Assembly: GCF_022513585.1 (NCBI RefSeq)
Contig: NZ_JAKWBF010000033.1
Span: 1 to 62,413, forward strand
From: Gordonia gummivorans
GTDB taxonomy: Bacteria > Actinomycetota > Actinomycetes > Mycobacteriales > Mycobacteriaceae
Reading direction: 5' to 3'
Length of the DNA: 62,413 nt
Shown here: positions 33,091 to 41,802 of the stretch, piece after piece
Layout of the letters: the number at the start of each line of letters is the position of its first letter
Position numbering within the stretch: the first letter of the stretch is position 1
Notes under the pieces: generated by a model
What the model saw: only the letters and a program-made list of their open reading frames with translations
Told to the model about the DNA's origin: nothing
The model's database searches: none
Translations under genes and position numbers: made by a program

Positions 33091-34083
33091 ATGGCACGCG
33101 ACCTCACCCAACTCGAACTCCTCCAAGAGCTCGAGACGGTGGCCGAGGACAACGTCAATCGGCACCTCAAGACCGCCAGGGACTGGAATCCGCACGATTA
33201 CGTGCCGTGGGACGAGGGCAAGAACTACGCCGCGCTCGGCGGCGCGGACTACGACCCCGAGAATTCACAGCTCGACGAGGTGGCCAAGGCGGCCATGATC
33301 ACCAACCTCTTGACCGAGGACAATCTGCCCTCCTACCACCGCGTCATCGCCGACAACTTCTCCATGGACTCCGCCTGGGGCCACTGGGTCGGCCGCTGGA
33401 CCGCGGAGGAGAACCGCCACGGCATCGTCATGCGCGACTACCTCGTCGTCACCCGCGGGGTCGACCCGGTCGCCCTCGAAGAGGCGCGCATGATCCACAT
33501 GACCAACGGCTACGACCCGATGCTCGCCGCCGCCGGCCGCACCGAAGAGCTCGAGGAGTACGCCGACGAACTCGGCATCCTGCACTCGGTTGCGTACGTG
33601 ACCTTCCAGGAGCTGGCCACCCGCGTCAGCCACCGCAACACCGGCAAGGCCTGCAACGACCCGATCGCCGACAAGATGCTGCAGCGCATCGCGGCCGACG
33701 AGAACCTGCACATGATCTTCTACCGCAACATCTGCGGCGCGGGCATGGACATCTCGCCCGACCAGACGCTGCGCGCCGTCACCGACATCGTGACCAACTT
33801 CCAGATGCCCGGCGCCGGCATGCCCAACTTCCGTCGCCACGGCGTGCTCATGGCCAAGCACGGCATCTACGACCTGCGTCAGCACCTCGAAGAGGTCATC
33901 CAGCCGGTCCTGCGCAAGTGGAAGGTCTTCGAGCGTGAAGACTTCACCAGCGAAGGCGAGAAGACCCGCGAGGAGCTCGCCGCCTTCCTCGAGCAGCTGG
34001 AGAAGGACACCGTCCGCTTCGAGGAGATGCGCGACCGCGCACTCGCCCGCGAGGCCAAGAAGCGGGAGCAGCAGGCGTCCTGA
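33091..34083 (+). CDS. desA: Acyl-ACP desaturase (DesA1/DesA2 type)
   Basis: 330 aa. The di-iron ligands are in the helices LLTEDNLPSYHR, WTAEENRHG and IAADENLHM, as in soluble plant-type stearoyl-ACP desaturases. It inserts a double bond in ACP-bound acyl chains, in mycobacteria for mycolic acid synthesis. The start at 33091 has cggaggaata in front. The C-terminal ~60 residues are a charged helix (GEKTREELAAFLEQLEKDTV). Neighbours dus, LCP and phoU follow in the order I recall from M. tuberculosis around desA1 (Rv0824c). Expression probably starts from the promoter at 32939-32967. Confidence 0.94.
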   Translation: MARDLTQLELLQELETVAEDNVNRHLKTARDWNPHDYVPWDEGKNYAALGGADYDPENSQLDEVAKAAMITNLLTEDNLPSYHRVIADNFSMDSAWGHWVGRWTAEENRHGIVMRDYLVVTRGVDPVALEEARMIHMTNGYDPMLAAAGRTEELEEYADELGILHSVAYVTFQELATRVSHRNTGKACNDPIADKMLQRIAADENLHMIFYRNICGAGMDISPDQTLRAVTDIVTNFQMPGAGMPNFRRHGVLMAKHGIYDLRQHLEEVIQPVLRKWKVFEREDFTSEGEKTREELAAFLEQLEKDTVRFEEMRDRALAREAKKREQQAS

Positions 34084-34121
34084 GCACCGCTGTAACAACA
34101 ACCGTCACCGACGCAGCACCC

Positions 34122-34246
34122 CCGCTGCCTGAGGTGCGAGCCTGCGAGCCTCGAAGGCCTGGCGACTGTGCGTCACCAAGCCCTTCGAGGCTCGTCGCTA
34201 GCGCTCCTCGCACCTCAGGGAGCGGTGAAGGCACCTCAGGGAGCGG
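34122..34246. repeat. Composite palindromic repeat between desA and dus
   Basis: Reverse copy 34122-34157, inner partial stem (tggcgac / gtcacca), forward copy 34181-34225, then an extra right end (gcacctcagggagcggg, 34230-34246). The extra end stops four bases before the TTG start of dus, so its gggagcgggaag serves as, or replaces, the ribosome binding site. Confidence 0.9.
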
Positions 34247-34250
34247 GAAG

Positions 34251-35384
34251 TTGCGCATCGGATCGATCGAACTGGCGAGTCCGGTGGTGCTCGCTCCGAT
34301 GGCCGGCGTCACCAACGTCGCGTTCCGCACCCTGTGCCGCGAGCTCGAGATCGCGCGCGCCGGCACGGTGTCGGGCCTCTACGTCTGCGAGATGGTGACG
34401 GCGCGGGCGCTGGTCGAACGGCATCCGGTGACGATGCACATGACGACCTTCGCGCCGGAGGAGTCGCCGCGGTCGATGCAGCTCTACACCGTCGACCCCG
34501 AATACACCTATGCGGCCGCGAAGATGATCGTCGACGAGAATCTCGCCGACCACATCGACATGAACTTCGGCTGCCCGGTACCGAAGGTGACCCGCAAGGG
34601 CGGCGGCTCGGCGATCCCCTACAAGCGCACGCTGTTCCGCAAGATCGTCGCGGCCGCGGTCCGTGCCACCGAGGGCACCGACATCCCGGTCACGGTGAAG
34701 TTCCGCATCGGCATCGACGACGACCACCGCACCCACCTCGACGCCGGCCGGATCGCCGCCGAGGAAGGCGCGAAAGCCGTTGCGCTGCATGCCCGTACCG
34801 CGTCACAGCGGTATTCCGGCCAGGCCGACTGGGACGAGATCGCCCGGCTCAAGGAGCACGTGACCGACGTTCCGGTCCTCGGCAACGGCGACATCTTCGA
34901 GCCGGCGGATGCCGTGGCGATGATGGCGCAGACCGGCTGCGACGGCGTCGTGATCGGCCGCGGCTGCCTGGGCCGGCCCTGGTTGTTCGCCGAATTGGCC
35001 GCAGAACTGGGCGGATTCGCCGCGCCGGAACCGCCGACCCTCGGCGAGGTCGCCGACATCATCGTCCGGCACTGCGAACTCCTCGTCGCCCATCACGGAG
35101 AGATGAAGGGCTGCCGCGAGATTCGCAAGCACGTCGCCTGGTACCTGCGCGGGTTCCCCGCCGGCTCCGACATCCGACGCCGCATGGCGCTGGTGGAAAC
35201 GGTCGATCAGCTCCGCGAACTCGTCGGGTCGCTGCCCGCCGACGCGCCGTTCCCCACCGACGGTCACGGCCCGCGCGGACGACAGGGCTCGCCCGCGAAG
35301 GTCGCGCTGCCCGACGGCTGGCTCGACGATCCGTACGAAGACGTCGTCCCCGCCGGCGCCGAGATCATGCACTCTGGCGGCTGA
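34251..35384 (+). CDS. dus: tRNA-dihydrouridine synthase (DusB family)
   Basis: 377 aa from TTG 34251. FMN-barrel motifs: SPVVLAPMAGVTNVAFRTLC, the substrate loop DMNFGCPVPKVTRKGGGSA with the catalytic Cys of the family, VTVKFRIGID, ALHARTASQRYSG and GVVIGRGCLGRPWLF. It reduces uridines in the D-loop of tRNA. The TTG is chosen because homology begins immediately after; the frame upstream merely reads through the dispersed repeat. The initiation region is formed by that repeat, which could change its expression. The homologous gene in M. tuberculosis also lies between desA1 and the LCP gene. Confidence 0.92.
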   Translation: MRIGSIELASPVVLAPMAGVTNVAFRTLCRELEIARAGTVSGLYVCEMVTARALVERHPVTMHMTTFAPEESPRSMQLYTVDPEYTYAAAKMIVDENLADHIDMNFGCPVPKVTRKGGGSAIPYKRTLFRKIVAAAVRATEGTDIPVTVKFRIGIDDDHRTHLDAGRIAAEEGAKAVALHARTASQRYSGQADWDEIARLKEHVTDVPVLGNGDIFEPADAVAMMAQTGCDGVVIGRGCLGRPWLFAELAAELGGFAAPEPPTLGEVADIIVRHCELLVAHHGEMKGCREIRKHVAWYLRGFPAGSDIRRRMALVETVDQLRELVGSLPADAPFPTDGHGPRGRQGSPAKVALPDGWLDDPYEDVVPAGAEIMHSGG

Positions 35385-35463
35385 CGCCTTTACCAGCGCA
35401 AACACTGGTTGCGATCGTTGTCACACACCGCTGTGGCTGAGATGGCTTCTCAGGTGCGATCAG

Positions 35464-35560
35464 TACTATGACCCGAAAGGTCCCGGCCGACGGGACCATG
35501 TAATGGTGCGCGCCGCAGCGTAAGACCCCAGTAGAGCGGCGGCGCGCATTCCACGTTCGG
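35464..35560 (+). ncRNA. Structured 5' leader of the LCP gene
   Basis: A TACTAT -10 (35464-35469) would start a ~100-nt leader. In it, ggtcccg/cgggacc (35479-35485 with 35491-35497) and gcgcgccgc/gcggcgcgc (35508-35516 with 35539-35547) form two stable hairpins; accat/atggt (35495-35507) competes with the first. The second has a 22-base loop. I do not recognise a known riboswitch class. The coding start follows with gcgaggaag as ribosome binding site. Confidence 0.4.
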
Positions 35561-35577
35561 GGTCGCGAGGAAGCCAC

Positions 35578-37692
35578 GTGAGTCGTTGGACATCAGGACC
35601 CGACGGTCCGGAGCCGGATGCCGGGGGCAGACGCCCCCGTCGCAGCCGTCGCGCCGGACGCGACCGGGACGCCAACGACTTCCGCGAGAAGTTCGGCGAC
35701 AAGACACCGACCAGCGATCCGACCTCCCCGAACACGACGCCGCCACCGGCATCGGCCGCCCATCCGAGCCTCCGGGAACCCCGCGGATCAGACCGTTACG
35801 TGCGAGGACGCACGCGGCTGACCGTTCGCGAGCTCATGGAGCAGATGAATGCCGAGGAGCCGCCGCGACCGGCGGCGCCCACCCCGGCCCCTGCACCACC
35901 ACCTGCACCGCGACAGCCCGCCCCGGACGAGAACTTGACGGCGGCTCATCGGTTCGACAACGACGCGACCCAGAAGATTCCGACGGTCACCGGCGACGCA
36001 GGCGTCGACCTGTCCGATCGCACCACCGCCAAGCGCGCCATCGCCGAGTCGCGTGCCCAGGAGACGCACGCCGCTCCCCTGCAGCCCACCCCGGACCTCA
36101 GCGCGCAGCTCCCCACCCGGTCCACACCCAAGCGCCACCCAGAGGACCCCGAGCGGCGCGGATCGGTCGCGCGGCGCGCCACCATCACCGGACGTGTGCT
36201 GGTGGCCCTGGCCTGCGTGTGCGCCTTGGTCGGCACCGGCTTCGCCTGGGGCTACCTCAAGCATTGGAACGGCAGCTGGCGAACCATCGCCGCGATCGAC
36301 CCCGACGACAAGAACATCCGCAACAAAGACGCGCAGTACGGCGACGAGACCTACCTGATCGTCGGCACCGACACGCGCGGCGGCAAGAACTCCAAGGTCG
36401 GTGCCGGTGACGACACCGAGATCCAGGGCGCCCGCTCCGACACTGTCATCCTGGTGAACATCCCGGCCAATCGTGAACGCGTGGTGGCTGTTTCGTTCCC
36501 ACGAGACCTCGCGGTCGACCGGCCCGAGTGCCAGCAGTGGGACAACTCCAACCAGTCCTACGGCGACACGCTCTATGCGGCGTCCGGCGTCAAACTGAAC
36601 AGCGTCTACGCCGAGGGCGGCCCGTCCTGTCTGGTGCGCACGCTGACCGCGATGAGCGGCCTCAACATCAACCACTTCATCGCGATGGACTTCTACGGAT
36701 TCGAGAAGGTCGTCACCGCCGTCGGTGGTGTCGAGGTGTGCTCGACCACCTCGCTCTACGACTACGAACTCGGCGACATCCTCAAGCGACCCGGAAAGCA
36801 GAAACTCAAGGGACGCAAGGCCCTCAACTATGTGCGGGCCCGGACGATCGCGTCGGAGGGCAACGGCGACTACGGCCGCATCAAGCGCCAGCAGCTGTTC
36901 ATGTCGTCGCTGCTGCGCTCGACGCTGTCCGGCGACGTGCTGTCCAATCCGAGCAAACTCAACAAGATCATCAACACGTTCATCGACTACAGCCTCGTGC
37001 AGAACGTGAACACCGAGTCGTTGCTGGACCTCGCCGAATCGATGCAGGGCATCGAAGCCGGCAAGGTCTCCTTCATCACCATCCCGACGACGGGCACCGC
37101 CACCGACGGCAGCAACAACGAACTGCCGAACACCGAGGGCATCAACGCGATCTTCAACGCGATCATCGACGACCAGGCACTCCCGCGGGAGACCGGGCGT
37201 AAGTCGGCGCCGAAGAAGAGCACGACCACCACCGACAACACCGCCGGAAGCACCACCACGCCCGACACACCGAGCCGGGTCACCGCGACCGCGCAGAGCC
37301 CGGCCAACGTCGGCGTGCGGGTGCTCAACGGCAGCGGCCAGACCGGTCTGGCGGCCGGGGTCTCCGAACAACTCGCCGCACAGGGGTTCGACGTCCGCGG
37401 TGTCGCCGACGCGTCGGAGAGCCGCGCGGACACCGTGGTCCGTTACGGACCCGGTCAGCAGGACGCGGCGGCAACGCTGGCCGCGACGATTCCGGGTGCC
37501 ACCATTCAGTCCGACCGCACGGTCCGGTCGGGTGTGGAGGTCATCTTGGGAAGTGGCTTCACGGGAAGCGTGGGTAGCGCACCGGAAGCCGGGAGCACGC
37601 TGACGGTGAACCAGTTGCCGCCGTCGGTGCGGGTCAACAACCTGCCCAACGACCTGGCCATCACCAACGCCGGCGACACCACCTGCGCGTAG
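35578..37692 (+). CDS. LytR-CpsA-Psr (LCP) family protein with LytR_C domain
   Basis: 704 aa from GTG 35578. A disordered, Pro/Arg-rich cytosolic part of ~200 residues precedes one membrane helix (VLVALACVCALVGTGFAWGY). The extracellular LCP catalytic domain follows (TYLIVGTDTRGG, GARSDTVILVNIPANRERVV, VSFPRDLAVDRP, YVRARTIASEGNGDYGRIKR), then a Thr/Ser-rich linker and a C-terminal LytR_C domain (VGVRVLNGSGQTGLAAGVSE). LCP enzymes attach arabinogalactan or similar polymers to peptidoglycan using the Arg/Asp cluster seen here. The long N-terminal tail contains many TTP/TP-type sites that a Ser/Thr kinase could phosphorylate. Orthologous position to Rv0822c. Confidence 0.92.
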   Translation: MSRWTSGPDGPEPDAGGRRPRRSRRAGRDRDANDFREKFGDKTPTSDPTSPNTTPPPASAAHPSLREPRGSDRYVRGRTRLTVRELMEQMNAEEPPRPAAPTPAPAPPPAPRQPAPDENLTAAHRFDNDATQKIPTVTGDAGVDLSDRTTAKRAIAESRAQETHAAPLQPTPDLSAQLPTRSTPKRHPEDPERRGSVARRATITGRVLVALACVCALVGTGFAWGYLKHWNGSWRTIAAIDPDDKNIRNKDAQYGDETYLIVGTDTRGGKNSKVGAGDDTEIQGARSDTVILVNIPANRERVVAVSFPRDLAVDRPECQQWDNSNQSYGDTLYAASGVKLNSVYAEGGPSCLVRTLTAMSGLNINHFIAMDFYGFEKVVTAVGGVEVCSTTSLYDYELGDILKRPGKQKLKGRKALNYVRARTIASEGNGDYGRIKRQQLFMSSLLRSTLSGDVLSNPSKLNKIINTFIDYSLVQNVNTESLLDLAESMQGIEAGKVSFITIPTTGTATDGSNNELPNTEGINAIFNAIIDDQALPRETGRKSAPKKSTTTTDNTAGSTTTPDTPSRVTATAQSPANVGVRVLNGSGQTGLAAGVSEQLAAQGFDVRGVADASESRADTVVRYGPGQQDAAATLAATIPGATIQSDRTVRSGVEVILGSGFTGSVGSAPEAGSTLTVNQLPPSVRVNNLPNDLAITNAGDTTCA

Positions 37693-37790
37693 CCGGACGA
37701 ATACTGCCGAACAGACTCGTACGCCCCCGTTCACGGTGTGTTCATTGCGCCGGCTCGGGGAATACCAGCCAGAACACGTAAACTTGGCCT

Positions 37791-38453
37791 ATGCGTACCG
37801 CCTACCATGAGCAGCTCGAGGCGCTCAACAGCATCCTCGGAGAGATGTGTGAACTCGCCGGCGCGGCGATGGCCCGGGCCACCCAGGCTCTCCTGCAGGC
37901 CGACCTCGCCGTCGCCGAAGAGGTCATCACCGACAACGACCGCATGAGCGAGCTGTCGGCGCGGGCCGAGGAGCAGGCGTTTGCCCTGCTCGCACTGCAG
38001 GCCCCGGTCGCGGGCGACCTGCGTGGGATCGTCAGTGGCTTCCAGATCGTCGCCGATGTCGACCGCATGGGCGCGCTCGCCCTGCACGTCGCCAAGATCG
38101 CCCGACGACGCCACCCCGCCAAGGCCCTTCCCGAAGAGGTCAACGGCTACTTCGCCGAGATGGGCCGGCTGGCCGTGAAGCTGGCACACAACGCTCGCGA
38201 GGTGCTCAACACCCAGGACCCCGAGGCCGCGGTGCGACTGCAGGAAGACGACGACGCGATGGACGACCTGCATCGTCACCTGTTCACCGTGCTGATGGAC
38301 CGGGAATGGAGCCACGGCGTCGCCGCCGCCGTCGACGTGACCCTGCTCGGCCGCTTCTACGAGCGCTTCGCCGACCACGCCGTCCTCATCGGGCGTCGCG
38401 TCGTCTTCCAGGCCACCGGCCAGACCCCCGAGCAGTACCAAGAGGTTTCCTGA
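37791..38453 (+). CDS. phoU: PhoU-type phosphate regulator
   Basis: 220 aa, two repeated three-helix PhoU units: [20 protein letters not shown] with [20 protein letters not shown] in the first and [20 protein letters not shown] with [18 protein letters not shown] in the second. PhoU links the Pst transporter to the phosphate-sensing kinase (SenX3/PhoR) and damps the response when phosphate is plentiful. TAAACT (37779-37784) ends 6 nt before the ATG and no ribosome binding site is visible, so the transcript is probably leaderless. The pst genes lie just to the right on the opposite strand; a terminator-like hairpin follows. Confidence 0.93.
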   Translation: MRTAYHEQLEALNSILGEMCELAGAAMARATQALLQADLAVAEEVITDNDRMSELSARAEEQAFALLALQAPVAGDLRGIVSGFQIVADVDRMGALALHVAKIARRRHPAKALPEEVNGYFAEMGRLAVKLAHNAREVLNTQDPEAAVRLQEDDDAMDDLHRHLFTVLMDREWSHGVAAAVDVTLLGRFYERFADHAVLIGRRVVFQATGQTPEQYQEVS

Positions 38454-38478
38454 CGCCGGTGCGGTGTGCTCGTCGACA

Positions 38479-38507
38479 CGGGGCCGTTCACACTGTGAGC
38501 GGCCCCG
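38479..38507 (+). terminator. Hairpin after phoU
   Basis: cggggccg (38479-38486) and cggccccg (38500-38507) pair exactly and an inner tcac/gtga adds four pairs. A T-containing stretch (cttcgattt) follows. It lies 26 bp after the phoU stop and before the next small gene. Confidence 0.65.
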
Positions 38508-38550
38508 CTTCGATTTCACCTGCGGACTCACCCGGCGTTAAGGTGGCCGA

Positions 38551-38700
38551 ATGGGTCTCCACTATCCAACCGAGCCCGACTTCAACGCGGTGTCCGAGCA
38601 CGACGCGGAAGCTGCCGCGCACCGGCGCCAGATCATGACCTACCTGGGCGTGACCGCCTCACTGGTCGCGCTTCTGGTGATCTTGCTGCTGAGTATGTAG
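38551..38700 (+). CDS. 49-aa single-pass membrane protein next to phoU
   Basis: The frame encodes a hydrophilic half (GLHYPTEPDFNAVSEHDAEA, then AAHRRQ) and one membrane helix (MTYLGVTASLVALLVILLLS) at the C-terminus. TAAGGT (38539-38544) ends 6 nt before the ATG, matching the leaderless starts elsewhere in the window. Third-position GC is high, as in real genes here. Its place between phoU and pstB may mean a link to phosphate uptake, but that is only proximity. I do not recognise a family. Confidence 0.65.
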   Translation: MGLHYPTEPDFNAVSEHDAEAAAHRRQIMTYLGVTASLVALLVILLLSM

Positions 38701-38707
38701 TTCCCTA

Positions 38708-38853
38708 CCGCTCCCTGAGGTGCGAGCGAAAGCCCCACCGCTCCCTGAGGTGCGAGCGAAGCGAGCCTCGAAGGGTCCTGGTGAGACAAGAAATGTCATC
38801 TCACCAGGGGCCTTCGAGGCTCGTCGCTAGCGCTCCTCGCACCTCAGCCGGCG
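38708..38853. repeat. Composite palindromic repeat between convergent genes
   Basis: A partial reverse end (38708-38730), a reverse copy (38738-38775), an exact inner stem (cctggtgaga 38777-38786 with tctcaccagg 38799-38808) and a forward copy (38810-38853). It lies between the 49-aa gene and pstB, which point at each other, so it could also act as a two-way terminator. Confidence 0.9.
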
Positions 38854-38886
38854 GGAGGGGTCACCCCAGCCGGCGGGTGGGTCTGC

Positions 38887-39663
<777 letters not shown>

Positions 39664-39686
39664 TGCTGTGTTCCGATCTGTGTGAG

Positions 39687-39724
39687 CCGCTCCCTGAGGT
39701 GTGAGCGGAGCGAGCCTCGAAGGG
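39687..39724. repeat. Dispersed repeat, reverse copy, between pstA and pstB
   Basis: ccgctccctgaggtgtgagc and gagcgagcctcgaaggg: a 38-bp copy that directly abuts the pstA stop codon and occupies most of the 61-bp pstA–pstB gap. Confidence 0.9.
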
Positions 39725-40624
39725 TCAGGAGGTCTTGGGGGCGAAGATCTTGGCCACCCACTTGGCGCTGAAGTAGACGAGGGCGACCAGGATGACGAGG
39801 GTCAGGGCCGCACCCCACACCAGGTCCAGGGCACCGGGCCCGTTGTTGTACTGCTGCACCATCATCAGCGGCAGCGATTCCTGGTTGCCGTCGAAGGGAT
39901 TCCAGTTCATCGCCCGCGTCGACCCGACGAGGATCAGCACCGGCGCGGATTCACCCATGACGCGGGCGATGGCGAGCATGACGCCGGTGATGATGCCCGA
40001 CATCGCGGTCGGCAGGACGACCCGCAGGATCGTCTTCCACTTCGGAATGCCGAGGGCGTAGGCTGCCTCGCGCAGGTCCTGCGGGACGATCTTGAGCATC
40101 TCCTCGGTGGCACGGACCACCAGCGGCACCATCAGCAGCACCAGCGCGATGGCGACCACGAAACCCGATCGCGGCAGCCCGAGCGTCGTGCGCCACACCG
40201 CGTACACGAACAGTGCGGCGACGATGGACGGCACACCCGAGAGGATGTCGACCATGAAGGTCGTGGTGCGGGCCAGGACCGACTTACCCGTGCTGTATTC
40301 GACCAGGTAGATCGCGACGAAGATGCCGAGCGGGATCGAGATGACCGCCGCGATCGCCGTCTGGATGAGCGTGCCGACGATGGCGTTGGCGGCGCCGCCC
40401 TTCAGCTCGGGCTTGGTCCACCATTCCGGGTCGAGGATGGGTTCGATGCCATTGGCGACCAACGTCACGACCAGCCAGACCAGCGGGACCAGCGCGACGC
40501 CGAGCGACGCGATGACCAGGATCTTGACCGAACTGTCGGCGAACCGTCGACGCGCGGACAGCGGCGTGAAACCGGACGGACGCTTCTTGACCGGATCGGT
40601 CGACGTCTCGGTGGTGACGCTCAT
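39725..40624 (-). CDS. pstA: Phosphate ABC transporter permease PstA
   Basis: 299 aa with six membrane helices, the first near residue 38 ([20 protein letters not shown]). The EAA loop of binding-protein-dependent permeases is seen as [20 protein letters not shown], and the PstA-type region [20 protein letters not shown] precedes it. It forms the channel with PstC. The start lies one base after the pstC stop. The N-terminal ~30 residues are Thr/Ser/Lys-rich and cytosolic. Confidence 0.95.
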   Translation of the reverse strand: MSVTTETSTDPVKKRPSGFTPLSARRRFADSSVKILVIASLGVALVPLVWLVVTLVANGIEPILDPEWWTKPELKGGAANAIVGTLIQTAIAAVISIPLGIFVAIYLVEYSTGKSVLARTTTFMVDILSGVPSIVAALFVYAVWRTTLGLPRSGFVVAIALVLLMVPLVVRATEEMLKIVPQDLREAAYALGIPKWKTILRVVLPTAMSGIITGVMLAIARVMGESAPVLILVGSTRAMNWNPFDGNQESLPLMMVQQYNNGPGALDLVWGAALTLVILVALVYFSAKWVAKIFAPKTS

Positions 40625-40625
40625 A

Positions 40626-41687
40626 TCACTTCTTCTTTCCGGTGATGACGGCGCGAGCTGCCGCGTTGACGATGAAGGTCAAGACGAACAGCGTCAAACC
40701 CGCGGAGATGTAGGCGCCGGTCTTGGCCGGCGAGTCGAACTCCGCCGCGTTGTTGGCGATCTTGGTCGCGAACGTCTCGCCGCTCTCCATCAGGTTGAAG
40801 TCCATCGGGCCGACGGTCGAGATGATCAGCAGCAGGGCCATCGTCTCGCCGAGGGCGCGACCGAGGCCGAGCATCGAACCGCTGATGTAACCGGAGAAAC
40901 CGAACGGCATGACGGCGAGCTTGACGACCTCGAACTTGGTCGCGCCCAACGCAAGTGCCGCTTCGCGATGCCCCTTGGGGGTCTGCATGAAGACCTCGCG
41001 GGTCACCGCGGTGATGATCGGCAGGATCATCACCGCCAGGACGATGCCGGCGGTGAGCAGCGTGCCGCCGGTCGACATGTTGGCCACCTGGGTGGGCTCC
41101 TGGAAGAACGGCAGGAACCCGAGATTGGCGACCAGCCAGTTGTTGACCGGAACCAGCGCGGGCCCGAGCACCAGAATGCCCCAGAGGCCGTAGACGATCG
41201 ACGGGACGGCCGCGAGGAGGTCGACGGTGTAGGTGACCGGTCCGATCAGACGCTTGGGCGCGTACTCGGTGAGGAAGATCGAGATCGCCAGGGCGACCGG
41301 CATCGCGATCAGCAGCGCGATGATCGACACGACCATCGTGGCGTAGAAGAGCTGCGGGATACCGAAGGCGAGTTCGCTGCCCGAGGTGACCCACGGGCCG
41401 GAGTAGGTGAAGAAGTTCTCGGAGTTCTTGGCAAGCGACGGGGCCGCTTGTGCGATGAGGAATATCGCGATCAACCCGATGACGATCGACACCACGAAAC
41501 CGGAGCCGACCGCCAGGGAGCGGAAGATCTGGTCGGCGAGCCGGTGGTGTGCTGCGGCGTGCAGGCCGCCGGGCTGTTTGTCGTCGGGCGTGGGCACCGG
41601 TGAATCGGAGCCGTCACCCGGGGGTGGCAGGGCGCCCTCTTCTTTACTGATGGAGGTCATGCGTCCTTCTGAATCGGCTTTGGTCAT
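40626..41687 (-). CDS. pstC: Phosphate ABC transporter permease PstC
   Basis: 353 aa; an ATG at 41660 preceded by agaaggacgc is an equally good start and would give 344 aa. A long cytosolic Pro-rich N-terminus is followed by helices from about residue 75 (VVSIVIGLIAIFLIAQA). PstC signatures: YTVDLLAAVPSIVYGLWGIL and the EAA loop HREAALALGATKFEVVKLAV. It pairs with PstA. A strong hairpin lies in the gap between pstS and this gene, which would lower pstCAB relative to pstS. Confidence 0.95.
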   Translation of the reverse strand: MTKADSEGRMTSISKEEGALPPPGDGSDSPVPTPDDKQPGGLHAAAHHRLADQIFRSLAVGSGFVVSIVIGLIAIFLIAQAAPSLAKNSENFFTYSGPWVTSGSELAFGIPQLFYATMVVSIIALLIAMPVALAISIFLTEYAPKRLIGPVTYTVDLLAAVPSIVYGLWGILVLGPALVPVNNWLVANLGFLPFFQEPTQVANMSTGGTLLTAGIVLAVMILPIITAVTREVFMQTPKGHREAALALGATKFEVVKLAVMPFGFSGYISGSMLGLGRALGETMALLLIISTVGPMDFNLMESGETFATKIANNAAEFDSPAKTGAYISAGLTLFVLTFIVNAAARAVITGKKK

Positions 41688-41746
41688 CGAGCCACTCTCC
41701 GGCGTCGCGCGGACACGCTGGGAGTCCGCATCAGTCTCTCAACGAC

Positions 41747-41782
41747 GTGCGCGGGACCGCAACGCGAAGCGGCCCCGCGCAC
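41747..41782 (-). terminator. Intercistronic hairpin between pstS and pstC
   Basis: gtgcgcgggaccgc (41747-41760) pairs with gcggccccgcgcac (41769-41782) at 13 of 14 positions round the loop aacgcgaa. It lies 20 bp past the pstS stop and has no T-run, so a partial terminator or 3' RNA-stabilising stem is the likeliest role. Confidence 0.7.
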
Positions 41783-41802
41783 ATCATCGTCGGTATCTTC
41801 GG

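Noticed and set aside
35788..37734. 648-codon frame antisense to the LCP gene
   Set aside because: Shadow frame; no motif, and the plus strand has a full LCP/LytR_C protein.
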